14,836 nucleotides of DNA from DATJUF01 sp035524095 (GCA_035524095.1 DATKPK010000116.1:1-14836); one strand, 5' to 3'. Positions 1-7,467 are shown, counted from the stretch's first letter. Notes: generated by a model from the letters alone, not told the origin. A program made the numbers and translations.

Positions 1-189
1 TCGATGGCGATCTTTGGTCCGCCCGAGGAATGTATCACCCGCATCCATCGGATTTGGGAAACTTCGCGAATCAATCAGCTTGTCTGCTGGTTCAATCCAG
101 GCGGCCGGACCCCGCATCGCGACGTGCTCGCCACGATGGAGCGTTTCGCTACCAAGGTCATCCCCACCGTCCGTCGACTAGGCGAATAG
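1..189 (+). CDS. Luciferase-like (LLM class) flavin monooxygenase, C-terminal fragment
   Basis: The reading frame is open from base 1 and ends with TAG at 187-189, so only the last 62 residues are present. They match the usual C-terminal end of the luciferase-like, F420- or FMN-dependent monooxygenase family: FGPPEECITRI (the family's G-[ST]-P-E-x-[CV] motif before a helix), then INQLVCWFNPGG followed by a helix resembling the family's 'sMerFA.eViP' ending, here MERFATKVIPTVRR. Members are TIM-barrel oxidoreductases acting in the cytoplasm on varied substrates, so the substrate cannot be inferred from this tail. The final 115 bases overlap, on the opposite strand, the open tail of the decayed gene at 75-716. 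The ATG at 4 is internal, not the start. Confidence 0.8.
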   Translation, partial: SMAIFGPPEECITRIHRIWETSRINQLVCWFNPGGRTPHRDVLATMERFATKVIPTVRRLGE

Positions 190-716
190 CCGAGGTCGCA
201 GCCTTCGGGGCTTTGATCGAGCTCAAGTATTGCCCGCTGCGCCGAACTCATGTTCACAGGTTGCACGTTGAAACCAGAGACCTGCCACTGTCCGTAATGC
301 TTGATAAGAGTAATGCTGACTTTAGCGATGCCTTGCCGAAAGTTGCACTCTCCAGCGTAGGCCGCAGTCACCCGCTCGTGGGACCACGACAAAAAAATCA
401 ATGACGCCTAGCCCCGTAGTTCTTTGCATCCAATCAACCGCCCAAGCTCCCGAGCCTGCCCGAAAAACTGATCAATCTGAGTCGGGGAAGTCACAGCCGT
501 AAATTCCGCGCTCGCGCGACTCGTTAGCGCTTGTTCGTCCCAATTGGTCGCAACTTCGCTGATGAACAGGGCTGCGTACGCTTTGCTTTCCTTATCGAGA
601 GCTCGACCTTTAGCGATCGTCAATACCACCAGCCGCCCAAAAGTCACTACGATAAAGTTACAGATCGCCCAAAAAATTTTAAGAATCGGCGCATTCTTTG
701 ATCTCCTTGGGCCGCA
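75..716 (-). pseudogene. Decayed gene for a small membrane-anchored protein, interrupted by an in-frame TAG
   Basis: On the minus strand one frame stays open from 716 to the TGA at 77-75 apart from one TAG at 410-408. The two parts read as one protein. The upstream part has a hydrophobic segment (residues encoded about 687-611) followed by an acidic helical stretch, WDEQALTSRASAEF. The downstream part ends in a beta-rich motif, VSITLIKHYGQWQVSGFNV, typical of small NTF2- or cystatin-like extracytoplasmic proteins of the DUF4019 kind; that family link is from memory and weak. There is no ATG in frame upstream of the TAG. The first usual start, GTG at 647, would cut into the hydrophobic segment. 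After the conserved end near 250 the frame runs on about 58 codons, antisense to the monooxygenase end, which looks like loss of the normal stop. Lost start, internal stop and lost stop together argue for a pseudogene. A sequencing error at 408-410 remains possible. Confidence 0.55.
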
Positions 717-825
717 TTACGCCCTAGTAGAGTTCAAAGATGACGCTACTAAATAGCCTCTGGTTTGGACAGGCCCTTTCACAGCGAGGCGTCTCATGAA
801 TTCGCCCCAAAACCCAAGTGAGGTA

Positions 826-2490
826 CTAGGCGGCGACGGTTGCCTGGACCACTTCAAACGCCCCCGGCACGATCGATTCGGTCGAGCGCAGGACGATTTT
901 CGCGCCCAGCCGCTCTTCCATCGCGCCGAGATCCTTCGCGCCGACGTCGTAGAGGTAACGAGCAACTTCCGGATTTACTTTGATCACGAAAAGGTCGGCT
1001 CGCGGATGGCGCCCAGCCGTCCGATAGATTGCGCGCATCATGTCGGCCGCCAGCGTCGGCACTGACTTCACCACGCGCCGCCCTTGGCAATGCGGGCACT
1101 GCGTTGTCAGCAACTCTTCAAGGCTTTCGCGCGTCCGTTTGCGCGTCATCTGTACCAGCCCTAGCTCTGAGATCTTGAGGACTGATGTCCGCGCCTTGTC
1201 CCGCTTGAGCGCCTGCGAGAGTACCTCCGTAACTTTCTTGCGATCAGCGTCGCGAGTCATGTCGATGAAATCGACAATGATGATCCCGCCGATATTGCGC
1301 AGGCGCAGTTGTTTAACCACTTCTTCGGCGGCTTCGAGATTGGTCTTGAGCACTGTCTCGTCCTGATTGCGCTTGCCCACGAAGCGGCCAGTATTTACGT
1401 CGATTGCAGTCAAAGCCTCTGCCTGGTCAAATACCAGGTAGCCACCCGACTTGAGCCACACCTTACGCTCGAGAGCGCGCTCGATTTGCGCCTCGACATG
1501 GAAATGGTCGAAGATCGGTTCCTCAGCCTCGTACAGTGCAATTCGCGATCGCAGCCGCGGCATATATAGCTGTGCAAATTCGACGATCCGATGATGCGTG
1601 TCCGAATCGTCGCACCAGAGCTTGTCAACTTCGCTCGAAAATAGGTCACGCACGATCCGTAGCGCTACGTCAAGATCGCTATACAGCGGCGCCGCGGATG
1701 GCGCGGTCTCGCTCGCTTTAACGATTGAGGCCCACAACTTGCTCAAGAAAGAGGCGTCGCGCTGGATCTCCCGCTTACTGACACCTTCACAGGCGGTCCT
1801 GACGATAAATCCTCCCGGCACGCGCAATTCGCTAACTGCCGACCGCAGCCGCGCCCGTTCCTGGGCACTCTCGATTCGCCGCGAGACCCCAATATGATTG
1901 CTGGTTGGCGTATAGACGAGATGCCGTCCTGGAATCGACACGAACGAAGTTAGCCGCGCACCTTTGGTTCCAAGCGGTTCCTTGGCGACCTGGACGATGA
2001 TCTCTTGGTTGCGCTTGAGTTGTTGCTCTATCGGCAGCCGTGCCCGCCGAACCGGACGTCGGCGCCGTCCCCGGCCATTGAGGTGTGCAGGTGGGGCCTC
2101 GCTGGTCTCGTCCTGGTCTGCGTCGTCTTGCTCAATCTCGATGTCCGCAGCGCCATCGGCGTCATAGCTGTTGGCGATGACGAAGTCGTCGCGCTCAGCT
2201 GCCGGCTCCGTCTCGACGTCTTCCTCGCCGATCACCTCGGCCATCGAGCCTAGCGCCTCGACCTCGTCGCGAAAATCCGAAACGTGCAGAAACCCGGCTT
2301 TTTCCAAGCCAATATCGACAAAGGCCGCCTGCATCCCCGGCAGCACTCGCGTCACGCGCCCCTTATATATGTTGCCGACAAGACTGCGTTTCTGATTCCG
2401 CTCGAGGTAGAACTCGGTGAGGACCGCGTCCTCCTCCACCGCCACACGTGTCTCCAGATAGGACGCATTTATGATGATTTCGCGCTTCAC
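826..2490 (-). CDS. rng: Ribonuclease E/G family endoribonuclease
   Basis: Single-strand-specific endoribonuclease for rRNA processing and mRNA decay; cytoplasmic or membrane-associated. From the GTG at 2490 the protein is 554 residues, beginning with the family-typical KREIIINASYLETRVAV. A TTG at 2505 would add five residues with no better ribosome site. An S1-like RNA-binding region starts near residue 34 (LVGNIYKGRVTRVLPGMQAA...FLHVSDF). It is split by an insertion at about residues 76-152: an acidic part (86-129), then an arginine-rich block (RGRRRRPVRRAR). The catalytic aspartates are D364 (AIDVNTGRF) and D407 (IIIVDFIDM), and the zinc-link cysteines are C465 and C468 (CPHC). The D-to-D and D-to-C spacings equal those of E. 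coli RNase E (303, 346, 404). There is no long C-terminal degradosome scaffold, so RNase G-like is the better name. It is divergent from the HNH gene. Confidence 0.96.
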   Translation of the reverse strand: MKREIIINASYLETRVAVEEDAVLTEFYLERNQKRSLVGNIYKGRVTRVLPGMQAAFVDIGLEKAGFLHVSDFRDEVEALGSMAEVIGEEDVETEPAAERDDFVIANSYDADGAADIEIEQDDADQDETSEAPPAHLNGRGRRRRPVRRARLPIEQQLKRNQEIIVQVAKEPLGTKGARLTSFVSIPGRHLVYTPTSNHIGVSRRIESAQERARLRSAVSELRVPGGFIVRTACEGVSKREIQRDASFLSKLWASIVKASETAPSAAPLYSDLDVALRIVRDLFSSEVDKLWCDDSDTHHRIVEFAQLYMPRLRSRIALYEAEEPIFDHFHVEAQIERALERKVWLKSGGYLVFDQAEALTAIDVNTGRFVGKRNQDETVLKTNLEAAEEVVKQLRLRNIGGIIIVDFIDMTRDADRKKVTEVLSQALKRDKARTSVLKISELGLVQMTRKRTRESLEELLTTQCPHCQGRRVVKSVPTLAADMMRAIYRTAGRHPRADLFVIKVNPEVARYLYDVGAKDLGAMEERLGAKIVLRSTESIVPGAFEVVQATVAA

Positions 2491-2623
2491 CGGCCAAGTA
2501 TCCAACTATCGGCGCGGCCCCGGTCAATAGCACTGCCGTCTTGCATTTTCAGATACCCCGCGTTGTGCACGCCAAGGTTGGAGGCAGCAGCGATCGCGAA
2601 AAATTTGCGAATGCAGGCCCTTT

Positions 2624-2637
2624 TCCGGCCAGCCGGA
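2624..2637 (-). promoter_or_regulatory. Small hairpin in the RNase E/G 5' leader
   Basis: On the minus strand TCCGG, a four-base loop CTGG, then CCGGA form a perfect 5-bp GC-rich stem. It would lie about 12 bases into the leader that starts from the proposed promoter. RNase E in enterobacteria regulates itself through its 5' leader; whether this hairpin plays any such part is inference only. Confidence 0.3.
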
Positions 2638-2655
2638 CGTGGTTTTACTGCCACG

Positions 2656-2684
2656 ATAATACGGCGGCATTAGGACTTCCGCAA
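2656..2684 (-). promoter_or_regulatory. Probable sigma-70 type promoter for RNase E/G
   Basis: On the minus strand the -35 box TTGCGG (2684-2679) is separated by exactly 17 bases from a -10 box TATTAT (2661-2656; five of six consensus bases). Transcription would begin near 2649, giving a leader of about 160 bases before the GTG at 2490. Confidence 0.5.
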
Positions 2685-2734
2685 GTCGCGTGCCGCCGGA
2701 GCTTATCGCCACGATTAACAAATGACACGCGCCC

Positions 2735-2764
2735 TTGACTCGCCTATCTTCAAGCGGCTACGAC
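2735..2764 (+). promoter_or_regulatory. Possible promoter for the HNH endonuclease, possibly leaderless
   Basis: TTGACT at 2735-2740 is a strong -35 match. The best -10 candidate at an 18-base spacing is TACGAC (2759-2764), only three of six. If used, transcription would start almost at the ATG at 2772. There is no purine-rich ribosome site just upstream of that ATG, so a leaderless transcript is a possibility. Confidence 0.3.
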
Positions 2765-2771
2765 TTTAGCG

Positions 2772-3419
2772 ATGTCCGCGTTCGCGGAAACTTTGTCGAT
2801 CCAGCCCGCCGGTGCCTCCTTGCTCAACAGCAAGGTTCTGGTGCTGAATCGTTCCTATCTGCCTGTTCACGTTACCTCGGTCAAGCGGGCATTCTGCTTG
2901 CTCTACCAAGGCGTCGCGCGCGCCGTCGATGAACAATATCGAACCTTCGACTTCGAAAGCTGGGGCGCACTGGCGCTGGAGGTTGGCCACGAGCGAGTTG
3001 GAATCGTTGGCGGCGTGATTAGGGTGCCGCGCGTCCTCTTACTAACGGCCTATGAGCGGGTCCCGCGCCGTCATGTGCGCTTTTCGCGCTTCAACATCTA
3101 CGCGCGGGACAACAATACATGCCAGTATTGCGCGCGTAGGCTCCCGCGCACCGAGCTCAACCTCGACCATATCATCCCACGCTCGCGGGGCGGCCTATCA
3201 ACTTGGGAAAACGTCGTTTGTTCGTGCCATTCCTGTAACCGGCGCAAGGGCGGCCAGACGCCGGAAGAGGCCCGGATGCCTCTAATCCGTAAGCCATCGC
3301 GTCCCCAATGGACCCCGTTCAGCACCGAGATGTTCAGCCTGCGGCGTTATCGCGAATGGATGCCCTTCCTGACCACCGTCGATAGCGCCTACTGGAACAC
3401 CGAACTTCTACCGGACTGA
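2772..3419 (+). CDS. HNH endonuclease family protein
   Basis: A 215-residue protein with a C-terminal HNH nuclease domain of the zinc-stabilised type. Visible elements are C117-x2-C120 (TCQYC), the HNH core LDHIIPRSRGG (D132, H133), then C152-x2-C155 with N156 (CHSCNRRKGG). Residues 20-100 form a conserved N-terminal part (KVLVLNRSYLPVHVTSVKRA..LLYQGVA) seen in a widespread chromosomal family of stand-alone HNH proteins that is not linked to a particular mobile element. All metal-binding residues are intact, so it is probably active on DNA, but its substrate and role are unknown. The ATG at 2772 fits the family's length; no Shine-Dalgarno precedes it. It is divergent from RNase E/G and upstream of smc. 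Nothing nearby resembles a methyltransferase or McrBC partner, so a restriction role is not supported. Confidence 0.9.
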   Translation: MSAFAETLSIQPAGASLLNSKVLVLNRSYLPVHVTSVKRAFCLLYQGVARAVDEQYRTFDFESWGALALEVGHERVGIVGGVIRVPRVLLLTAYERVPRRHVRFSRFNIYARDNNTCQYCARRLPRTELNLDHIIPRSRGGLSTWENVVCSCHSCNRRKGGQTPEEARMPLIRKPSRPQWTPFSTEMFSLRRYREWMPFLTTVDSAYWNTELLPD

Positions 3420-3430
3420 CGCCCGGATTC

Positions 3431-3469
3431 ATCAACAGGCGCCCGACCACATCCTGATGGTCTGTTGAT
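3431..3469 (+). terminator. Bulged stem-loop after the HNH gene
   Basis: ATCAACA (3431-3437) pairs with TGTTGAT (3463-3469), and inside it GACCA (3445-3449) pairs with TGGTC (3458-3462), giving 12 bp with a one-sided 7-base bulge and an 8-base loop. It begins 11 bases after the HNH stop codon. No run of T follows, so an intrinsic terminator is not proven; it may protect the 3' end or act in the smc leader. Confidence 0.35.
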
Positions 3470-3499
3470 TGGGATAGCCTACGACTGGTTGCGTGACTG

Positions 3500-3528
3500 T
3501 TGACCCATGCCACCAGTGTTGAGATATC
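3500..3528 (+). promoter_or_regulatory. Possible smc promoter
   Basis: TTGACC (3500-3505, five of six) is followed after 17 bases by GATATC (3523-3528, three of six). This would start transcription near 3535, about 32 bases before the smc ATG. Confidence 0.35.
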
Positions 3529-3566
3529 CTCGTTAGGGTTGTGGAGTGGGCGGAGGATGGGTCAGC

Positions 3567-6500
3567 ATGCGTTTAAAGAGCCTTGAGCTAGTCGGCTTCA
3601 AATCCTTTTTTGACCCCACGGCAATAACGTTCAGTCCCGGAGTTACCGCCGTGGTAGGCCCTAACGGCTGCGGTAAATCCAACGTCGTCGACGCCATCCG
3701 CTGGGTCCTCGGCGAGCAGGCCCCGACCCGTCTGCGCGGCAAAAGCGCCGAAGACCTGATCTATGCTGGCAATGACTCAAATGCCGCCTCTGGAATGGCC
3801 GAGGTCAGTCTTCTATTGGAAGCCGAAGAAGGCGCCGTCTTTCCCGAGCCTTATGCCGCTCTGAGCGAAGTTGCGGTGACCCGTCGAGTCTACCGCTCCG
3901 GCGACTCCGAATACTTGCTCAATCGTATCCCCTGCCGCCTCAAGGACATCACCGAGTTTTTCATGGCCGTGCAGATTCACAGCCGTGGGTATGCGCTGAT
4001 TGAACAAGGGCGAATCGAAGAGATAATCCAGGCCAAACCGCACGAACTTCGCGCGATGGTTGAGGAAGCCGCTGGTCTTTCGCTCTTCAAGGGTAGGCGC
4101 GAGATGAGCGAGCGCAAGCTTGAGCGCGTCAAGGAAAATCTCGCGCGTGTCGATGACGTGCTCAACGAGATTGAGCGCCAGCTCAATTATGCCCGTCGGC
4201 AAGCCAAAAAGGCCGAAGCCTTCCGGCTTATCCGCACTGAACTGATCGAACTGGAACGCCTCACTGCGGCCCGCCGCCTGTTCGATCAGCGCTCGAGCTT
4301 CGAGCGGCATAGCATACGGGAAGGCGAGTTACGCATTCGTATCGACGCGGGGCGTGCCGCCGTGTCTTCGGCGCAAGATTCCGCCGATAGCATCACAGCG
4401 ACGCTGACCATAGCGCGAACCGACCTTGCCGCCGCGCGCCGTGAACTTGAAAATTTCCGCGCCGCCTTCGACGAGCGCGCACGCACCCAGAGCTTTATCG
4501 AACGCCGTATCACCGCGATAACAGAACTTGAACCTGACCTGACGGCGCGTCTCGCTGATCTGGAAAACCGCGCTACCGCATCCCGCGCCTCCCACGCCGA
4601 GACTGGCGCCCGCTATGCTCGCGAGCTAAATCGCGGCGACGGCGGCAGCGAAACCGCCGTTCAGAGGCTCCGCGATGAACTCCGGACGGCCGAACAGGCG
4701 CAGCGCACCAGCGAACGTCACACCGAGCAGCTGAAAGACGAGCTATCTGACTTGATTCGCGAGGCCGCGGTGATTCGTGGACGGCTCGCCGATCTTTCGG
4801 GAGAGCGTTCCGATTGCCAGCAAAGACTGCACGCTTTCGCGCTCGAAGCACCAGGCTTGGCGGCGATATTAGAGCAAGCACAGGCCGCTGCTGACGCTGC
4901 CGACGCCGCCCTAGCTGCCGCGCGCGATGAGTCTGCGCGGCTCGACGCCATCGTGCGCGAGACCGCCGGTCGCGAAATCGAGACACGTGCGGCAATGGAT
5001 CATCAAGCCTCGCGCATCACTGCCGCCCGCGCCGACCTGTCCGCTGCTCACACACGGGCGCAGCGGATTATGCCTCATGCTGCCAGTGAAAAGCTAAACC
5101 TCGTGCTCGAATCCCTGAATGGCGACCGACCTCCAGTCACACCAGCGCTGCTCCTCGACGCCGTCAAGGCGCCGCCCGCTTTGGAACCAGCCCTGCGGGC
5201 CGTTCTCGGCGAGACACTTGACGGGGTGATCGCCCCGTCATCCGAGTTTGCTCTACGAGCCGTCGAAATCCTCAAACGGCGCGAAGGTGGCCGCTTGAGT
5301 TTCATTCCTGAGGCTATTGCGCCGGCATCTTCTCACGCGCCGCTCGACGCTCCCGGGATTCTCGGGCGCCTGCTCGATATGGTTCAGGTTGAACCTCGCT
5401 TCGATCAACTTGCGCAAGCCGTGATTGGACATGTGGTGGTCTCTGAGAATCTCGAGTCAGCACTCGCTGCCTCTAATCTGAATGGCTACGGTACCGTATT
5501 TGTTACCCCCGACGGTGATCTCTTCTGGCCGGGACGGGTAATCAGTGGCGGTAGCGGACCGCACAACGCCGACCTGGCAGCCTTCGCAGCCAACTTCGGC
5601 GCCAACGCGGTTGAGACGGCCGAGCGTGCACTCGCCGACGCCGAGCAGGAACATCGGGAGCTCAGTTCGCGCCATACCGAGACTCGCGAGGCCCATCATG
5701 CAGCTCTTCAGGCCTTTGAGGCCGCTCGCATTGCCGCGGAAGGTCAAATACGCGGCGCTTCCGAGGCCCGCGCGGCGATCGGCAAAGCCGAGCAACGCAT
5801 CGCTTTGGCAAATGCGAATCACTCCAACCTCGAGCGGCGTCTGGCCAATTGCAACGAAATCGTACTCAGCTCGAATGTCCGTATGGAAGAGCTTGCAATT
5901 CTGGAGCAGCAGGCTCGTACGCAACTCAATCAGGCGGCAAACGAGTTGGCCGAGCGGCGCGAAACTGCCCGCAAGCTGGGCGAGTCGATGCGCGCTGCTG
6001 TTTCCAAAGCCGAGGCGCGTCGCGCAACACTCAATGCTTTGCAGCAGGAACTGCGGCATCTCGAGCGTATCAGCGCGGAAGTCGAGGCCCAGATTGTGCA
6101 ACATCGTGCGCAACTGGAGCGCTCGCGCAACGAACGCAGCGATTACCAGCGCGAGTTGGCCAAGCTCGCCGAACAAGACTATTCCGCCGTGGCTCACCGC
6201 GACGAACTCGAAGTCGACGTCAATGGACTTGCCACCCGCTGCAGCGATCTGGAGCAGGAATTTAATCGAGCCAAAACAGACCTCGCGACCGCGCGTCAGA
6301 CTCTCGCCGCAGCCGAGACGGAAGCCGTTGATTGCTCACTAATGCGCGAACGCGCGCGCACCCTAATTGAAGAACTCGAACGCGGCTTCCTTGAGAAATT
6401 TGACGCGGACTTCAGTGCGGTGGCTAGCGATTTGGCCCTTGCCCTCAGCGGACGCGACCAGGCCCGCGACGACGATCGGCTTAGCGAATTACGGGCGCGC

Positions 6501-7112
6501 GCCGAAAAGATCGGCGAAGTGAATCTCGCCGCTGAAAGTGAAGTCAAGGAACTCGAGGAGCGCGCCGCCACACTCGATCGCGAACGCGCGGACCTACGGG
6601 CAGCCGTCAACGATTTGAGCCAGACAATTCATAAGCTCAACCGTGAGGCTCGCGAACGCTTTGCTGAAACTTTCGAGGGCGCGGCGAAGAACTTCTCTGA
6701 GCTGTTCCCGAAATTGTTGCGCGGCGGCAAAGCTCATCTCGAATTGATCGCCGCTGATGACGTCCTTGAAACCGGTGTCACGATCATGGTGCAGCCGGCC
6801 GGCAAAAAGGTAAAGGAGATAGGATTGCTTTCCGGTGGCGAAAAGGCGCTGTCGGCGATGGCCCTCATCTTCTCATTGTTTCTCCTCAATCCAAGCCCCT
6901 TCTGCATCATGGACGAGGTTGACGCGCCGCTCGATGAATTCAGCTTGGCCGCCTTCACCTCTCTCATTGGCGAATTGAAGCAGCGCTCGCAATTCATCGT
7001 GATTACCCACAACCAACGCACGATGCAGAGTGCCGACCATATCCATGGAGTCACCATGGAGCGCCCGGGTGTATCGCGCATCATTTCGCTCAAAATACCT
7101 CAGGCTGCCTGA
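3567..7112 (+). CDS. smc: Chromosome segregation protein SMC
   Basis: A condensin ATPase that compacts and helps segregate the chromosome, normally with ScpA and ScpB, neither of which is in the window. At 1181 residues it is a standard full-length bacterial SMC. The head begins MRLKSLELVGFKSF, with Walker A GPNGCGKS at residues 31-38. Long coiled coils rich in E, R and A run from about 160-500 and 680-1020. The hinge lies between, including GILGRLLDMVQVEPRFDQLA near 597 and a conserved VISGGS. The C-terminal head carries the ABC signature LLSGGEKALSAMAL (S1089) and Walker B PFCIMDEVDAPLD (D1116, E1117). The ATG at 3567 is preferred over the GTG at 3546: GGAGG at 3552-3556 lies 10 bases upstream, and the protein then starts as in the family. 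No frameshift is seen along 3.5 kb. Confidence 0.98.
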   Translation: MRLKSLELVGFKSFFDPTAITFSPGVTAVVGPNGCGKSNVVDAIRWVLGEQAPTRLRGKSAEDLIYAGNDSNAASGMAEVSLLLEAEEGAVFPEPYAALSEVAVTRRVYRSGDSEYLLNRIPCRLKDITEFFMAVQIHSRGYALIEQGRIEEIIQAKPHELRAMVEEAAGLSLFKGRREMSERKLERVKENLARVDDVLNEIERQLNYARRQAKKAEAFRLIRTELIELERLTAARRLFDQRSSFERHSIREGELRIRIDAGRAAVSSAQDSADSITATLTIARTDLAAARRELENFRAAFDERARTQSFIERRITAITELEPDLTARLADLENRATASRASHAETGARYARELNRGDGGSETAVQRLRDELRTAEQAQRTSERHTEQLKDELSDLIREAAVIRGRLADLSGERSDCQQRLHAFALEAPGLAAILEQAQAAADAADAALAAARDESARLDAIVRETAGREIETRAAMDHQASRITAARADLSAAHTRAQRIMPHAASEKLNLVLESLNGDRPPVTPALLLDAVKAPPALEPALRAVLGETLDGVIAPSSEFALRAVEILKRREGGRLSFIPEAIAPASSHAPLDAPGILGRLLDMVQVEPRFDQLAQAVIGHVVVSENLESALAASNLNGYGTVFVTPDGDLFWPGRVISGGSGPHNADLAAFAANFGANAVETAERALADAEQEHRELSSRHTETREAHHAALQAFEAARIAAEGQIRGASEARAAIGKAEQRIALANANHSNLERRLANCNEIVLSSNVRMEELAILEQQARTQLNQAANELAERRETARKLGESMRAAVSKAEARRATLNALQQELRHLERISAEVEAQIVQHRAQLERSRNERSDYQRELAKLAEQDYSAVAHRDELEVDVNGLATRCSDLEQEFNRAKTDLATARQTLAAAETEAVDCSLMRERARTLIEELERGFLEKFDADFSAVASDLALALSGRDQARDDDRLSELRARAEKIGEVNLAAESEVKELEERAATLDRERADLRAAVNDLSQTIHKLNREARERFAETFEGAAKNFSELFPKLLRGGKAHLELIAADDVLETGVTIMVQPAGKKVKEIGLLSGGEKALSAMALIFSLFLLNPSPFCIMDEVDAPLDEFSLAAFTSLIGELKQRSQFIVITHNQRTMQSADHIHGVTMERPGVSRIISLKIPQAA

Positions 7113-7124
7113 CATCGATTTTTT
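7100..7124 (+). terminator. Weak terminator candidate at the end of smc
   Basis: TCAGG and CCTGA (7100-7104, 7108-7112) form a 5-bp stem with a 3-base loop that overlaps the smc stop codon. A run of six T follows at 7119-7124, but six bases separate stem and T run, which is poor for a classical intrinsic terminator. Confidence 0.3.
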
Positions 7125-7136
7125 GGCTCCTTGTCG

Positions 7137-7239
7137 AATAATCTGCCTCTGACGAGTCCTCTTGGATGCTGAGCTATCCGCTGTGAAGCGGATGACGATC
7201 TTTTCAATCCGACGCTTCTGGTCTGGTGCTCAGATTATT
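7137..7239 (+). repeat. Long-range inverted repeat with an internal hairpin
   Basis: AATAATCTG (7137-7145) is perfectly complementary to CAGATTATT (7231-7239). Inside lies ATCCGC (7176-7181), loop TGTGAA, GCGGAT (7188-7193). CTGAGC (7169-7174) can alternatively pair with GCTCAG (7228-7233), which overlaps the outer arm, so two folds exclude each other. Strand of transcription is not known; plus is assumed. Confidence 0.4.
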
Positions 7240-7291
7240 GTTCGCGCCTCGCACGAAAAGACCGAAATCCGTTTTAGATTCGCGTTGAGGC

Positions 7292-7300
7292 TGGTATGCT
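7292..7300 (+). promoter_or_regulatory. Possible extended -10 promoter for ftsY
   Basis: TGG-TATGCT at 7292-7300 matches an extended -10 (TGn followed by a four-of-six -10). The -35 position 17 bases upstream (TTTTAG) is poor, as is common for extended -10 promoters. The transcript would carry a leader of about 160 bases that includes the hairpin at 7361-7398. Confidence 0.3.
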
Positions 7301-7360
7301 TTCGCTTGCGGAGGCTTTGGGTTGTGGCAGGGTAACGCTCCCGGCGCTTGGCCCCGTTGA

Positions 7361-7398
7361 TATTACGGGTCGCTTGAAGCGCTAAGCTTCAAGTAATA
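7361..7398 (+). promoter_or_regulatory. Strong stem-loop in the ftsY leader with an alternative pairing
   Basis: CTTGAAGC (7373-7380), loop GCTAA, GCTTCAAG (7386-7393) is a perfect 8-bp stem. It extends across a 7-base 5' bulge by TATTA (7361-7365) with TAATA (7394-7398). CCCGT (7353-7357) can instead pair with ACGGG (7365-7369), competing with the lower extension. There is no T run, so it is not an intrinsic terminator. It lies 70 bases before the ftsY start. Confidence 0.4.
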
Positions 7399-7467
7399 GT
7401 CCGCAAACCTTCAGCCTTTGGGGCAATCTGGTTTTAGTTCAATAAAGTAGCTGCGAGGACCGTCGGC

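Larger units (their letters stand above)
7113..7467 (+). other. Structured non-coding gap between smc and ftsY
   Basis: These 355 bases hold no credible coding sequence on either strand. They contain several exact inverted repeats: a 9-base pair of arms 85 bases apart (7137-7145 and 7231-7239), a 6-bp hairpin inside them (7176-7193), and a strong hairpin near the end (7361-7398). A TG-extended -10 sits at 7292-7300. It may combine the smc 3' end, a promoter and a structured ftsY leader, or encode a small RNA. No known RNA family was recognised; the SRP RNA core motif is absent. Confidence 0.5.

Noticed and set aside
408..410. TAG as a pyrrolysine or suppressed codon
   Set aside because: No pylT-like tRNA, pyl gene or other recoding signal is seen, and other decay signs in the same gene make a nonsense mutation simpler.
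2772..3419. HNH gene as part of a restriction or defence system
   Set aside because: Neighbours are RNase E/G and smc; there is no methyltransferase, helicase or specificity subunit, and the gene's composition is like its surroundings.
5457..6197. A 246-residue open frame on the minus strand within smc
   Set aside because: It is antisense to the coiled-coil coding sequence of smc, has no recognisable motif, and long antisense frames are expected in GC-rich, E/R/A-rich genes.
5545..6342. A 265-residue open frame on the plus strand, out of frame with smc
   Set aside because: It is arginine- and serine-rich and without motifs; the smc frame is intact across it, so it is a frame shadow.
7113..7467. 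SRP small RNA (ffs) next to ftsY
   Set aside because: Tempting by function, but the conserved GGAAGGA...AGCAGCC core of the SRP RNA is not present on either strand.
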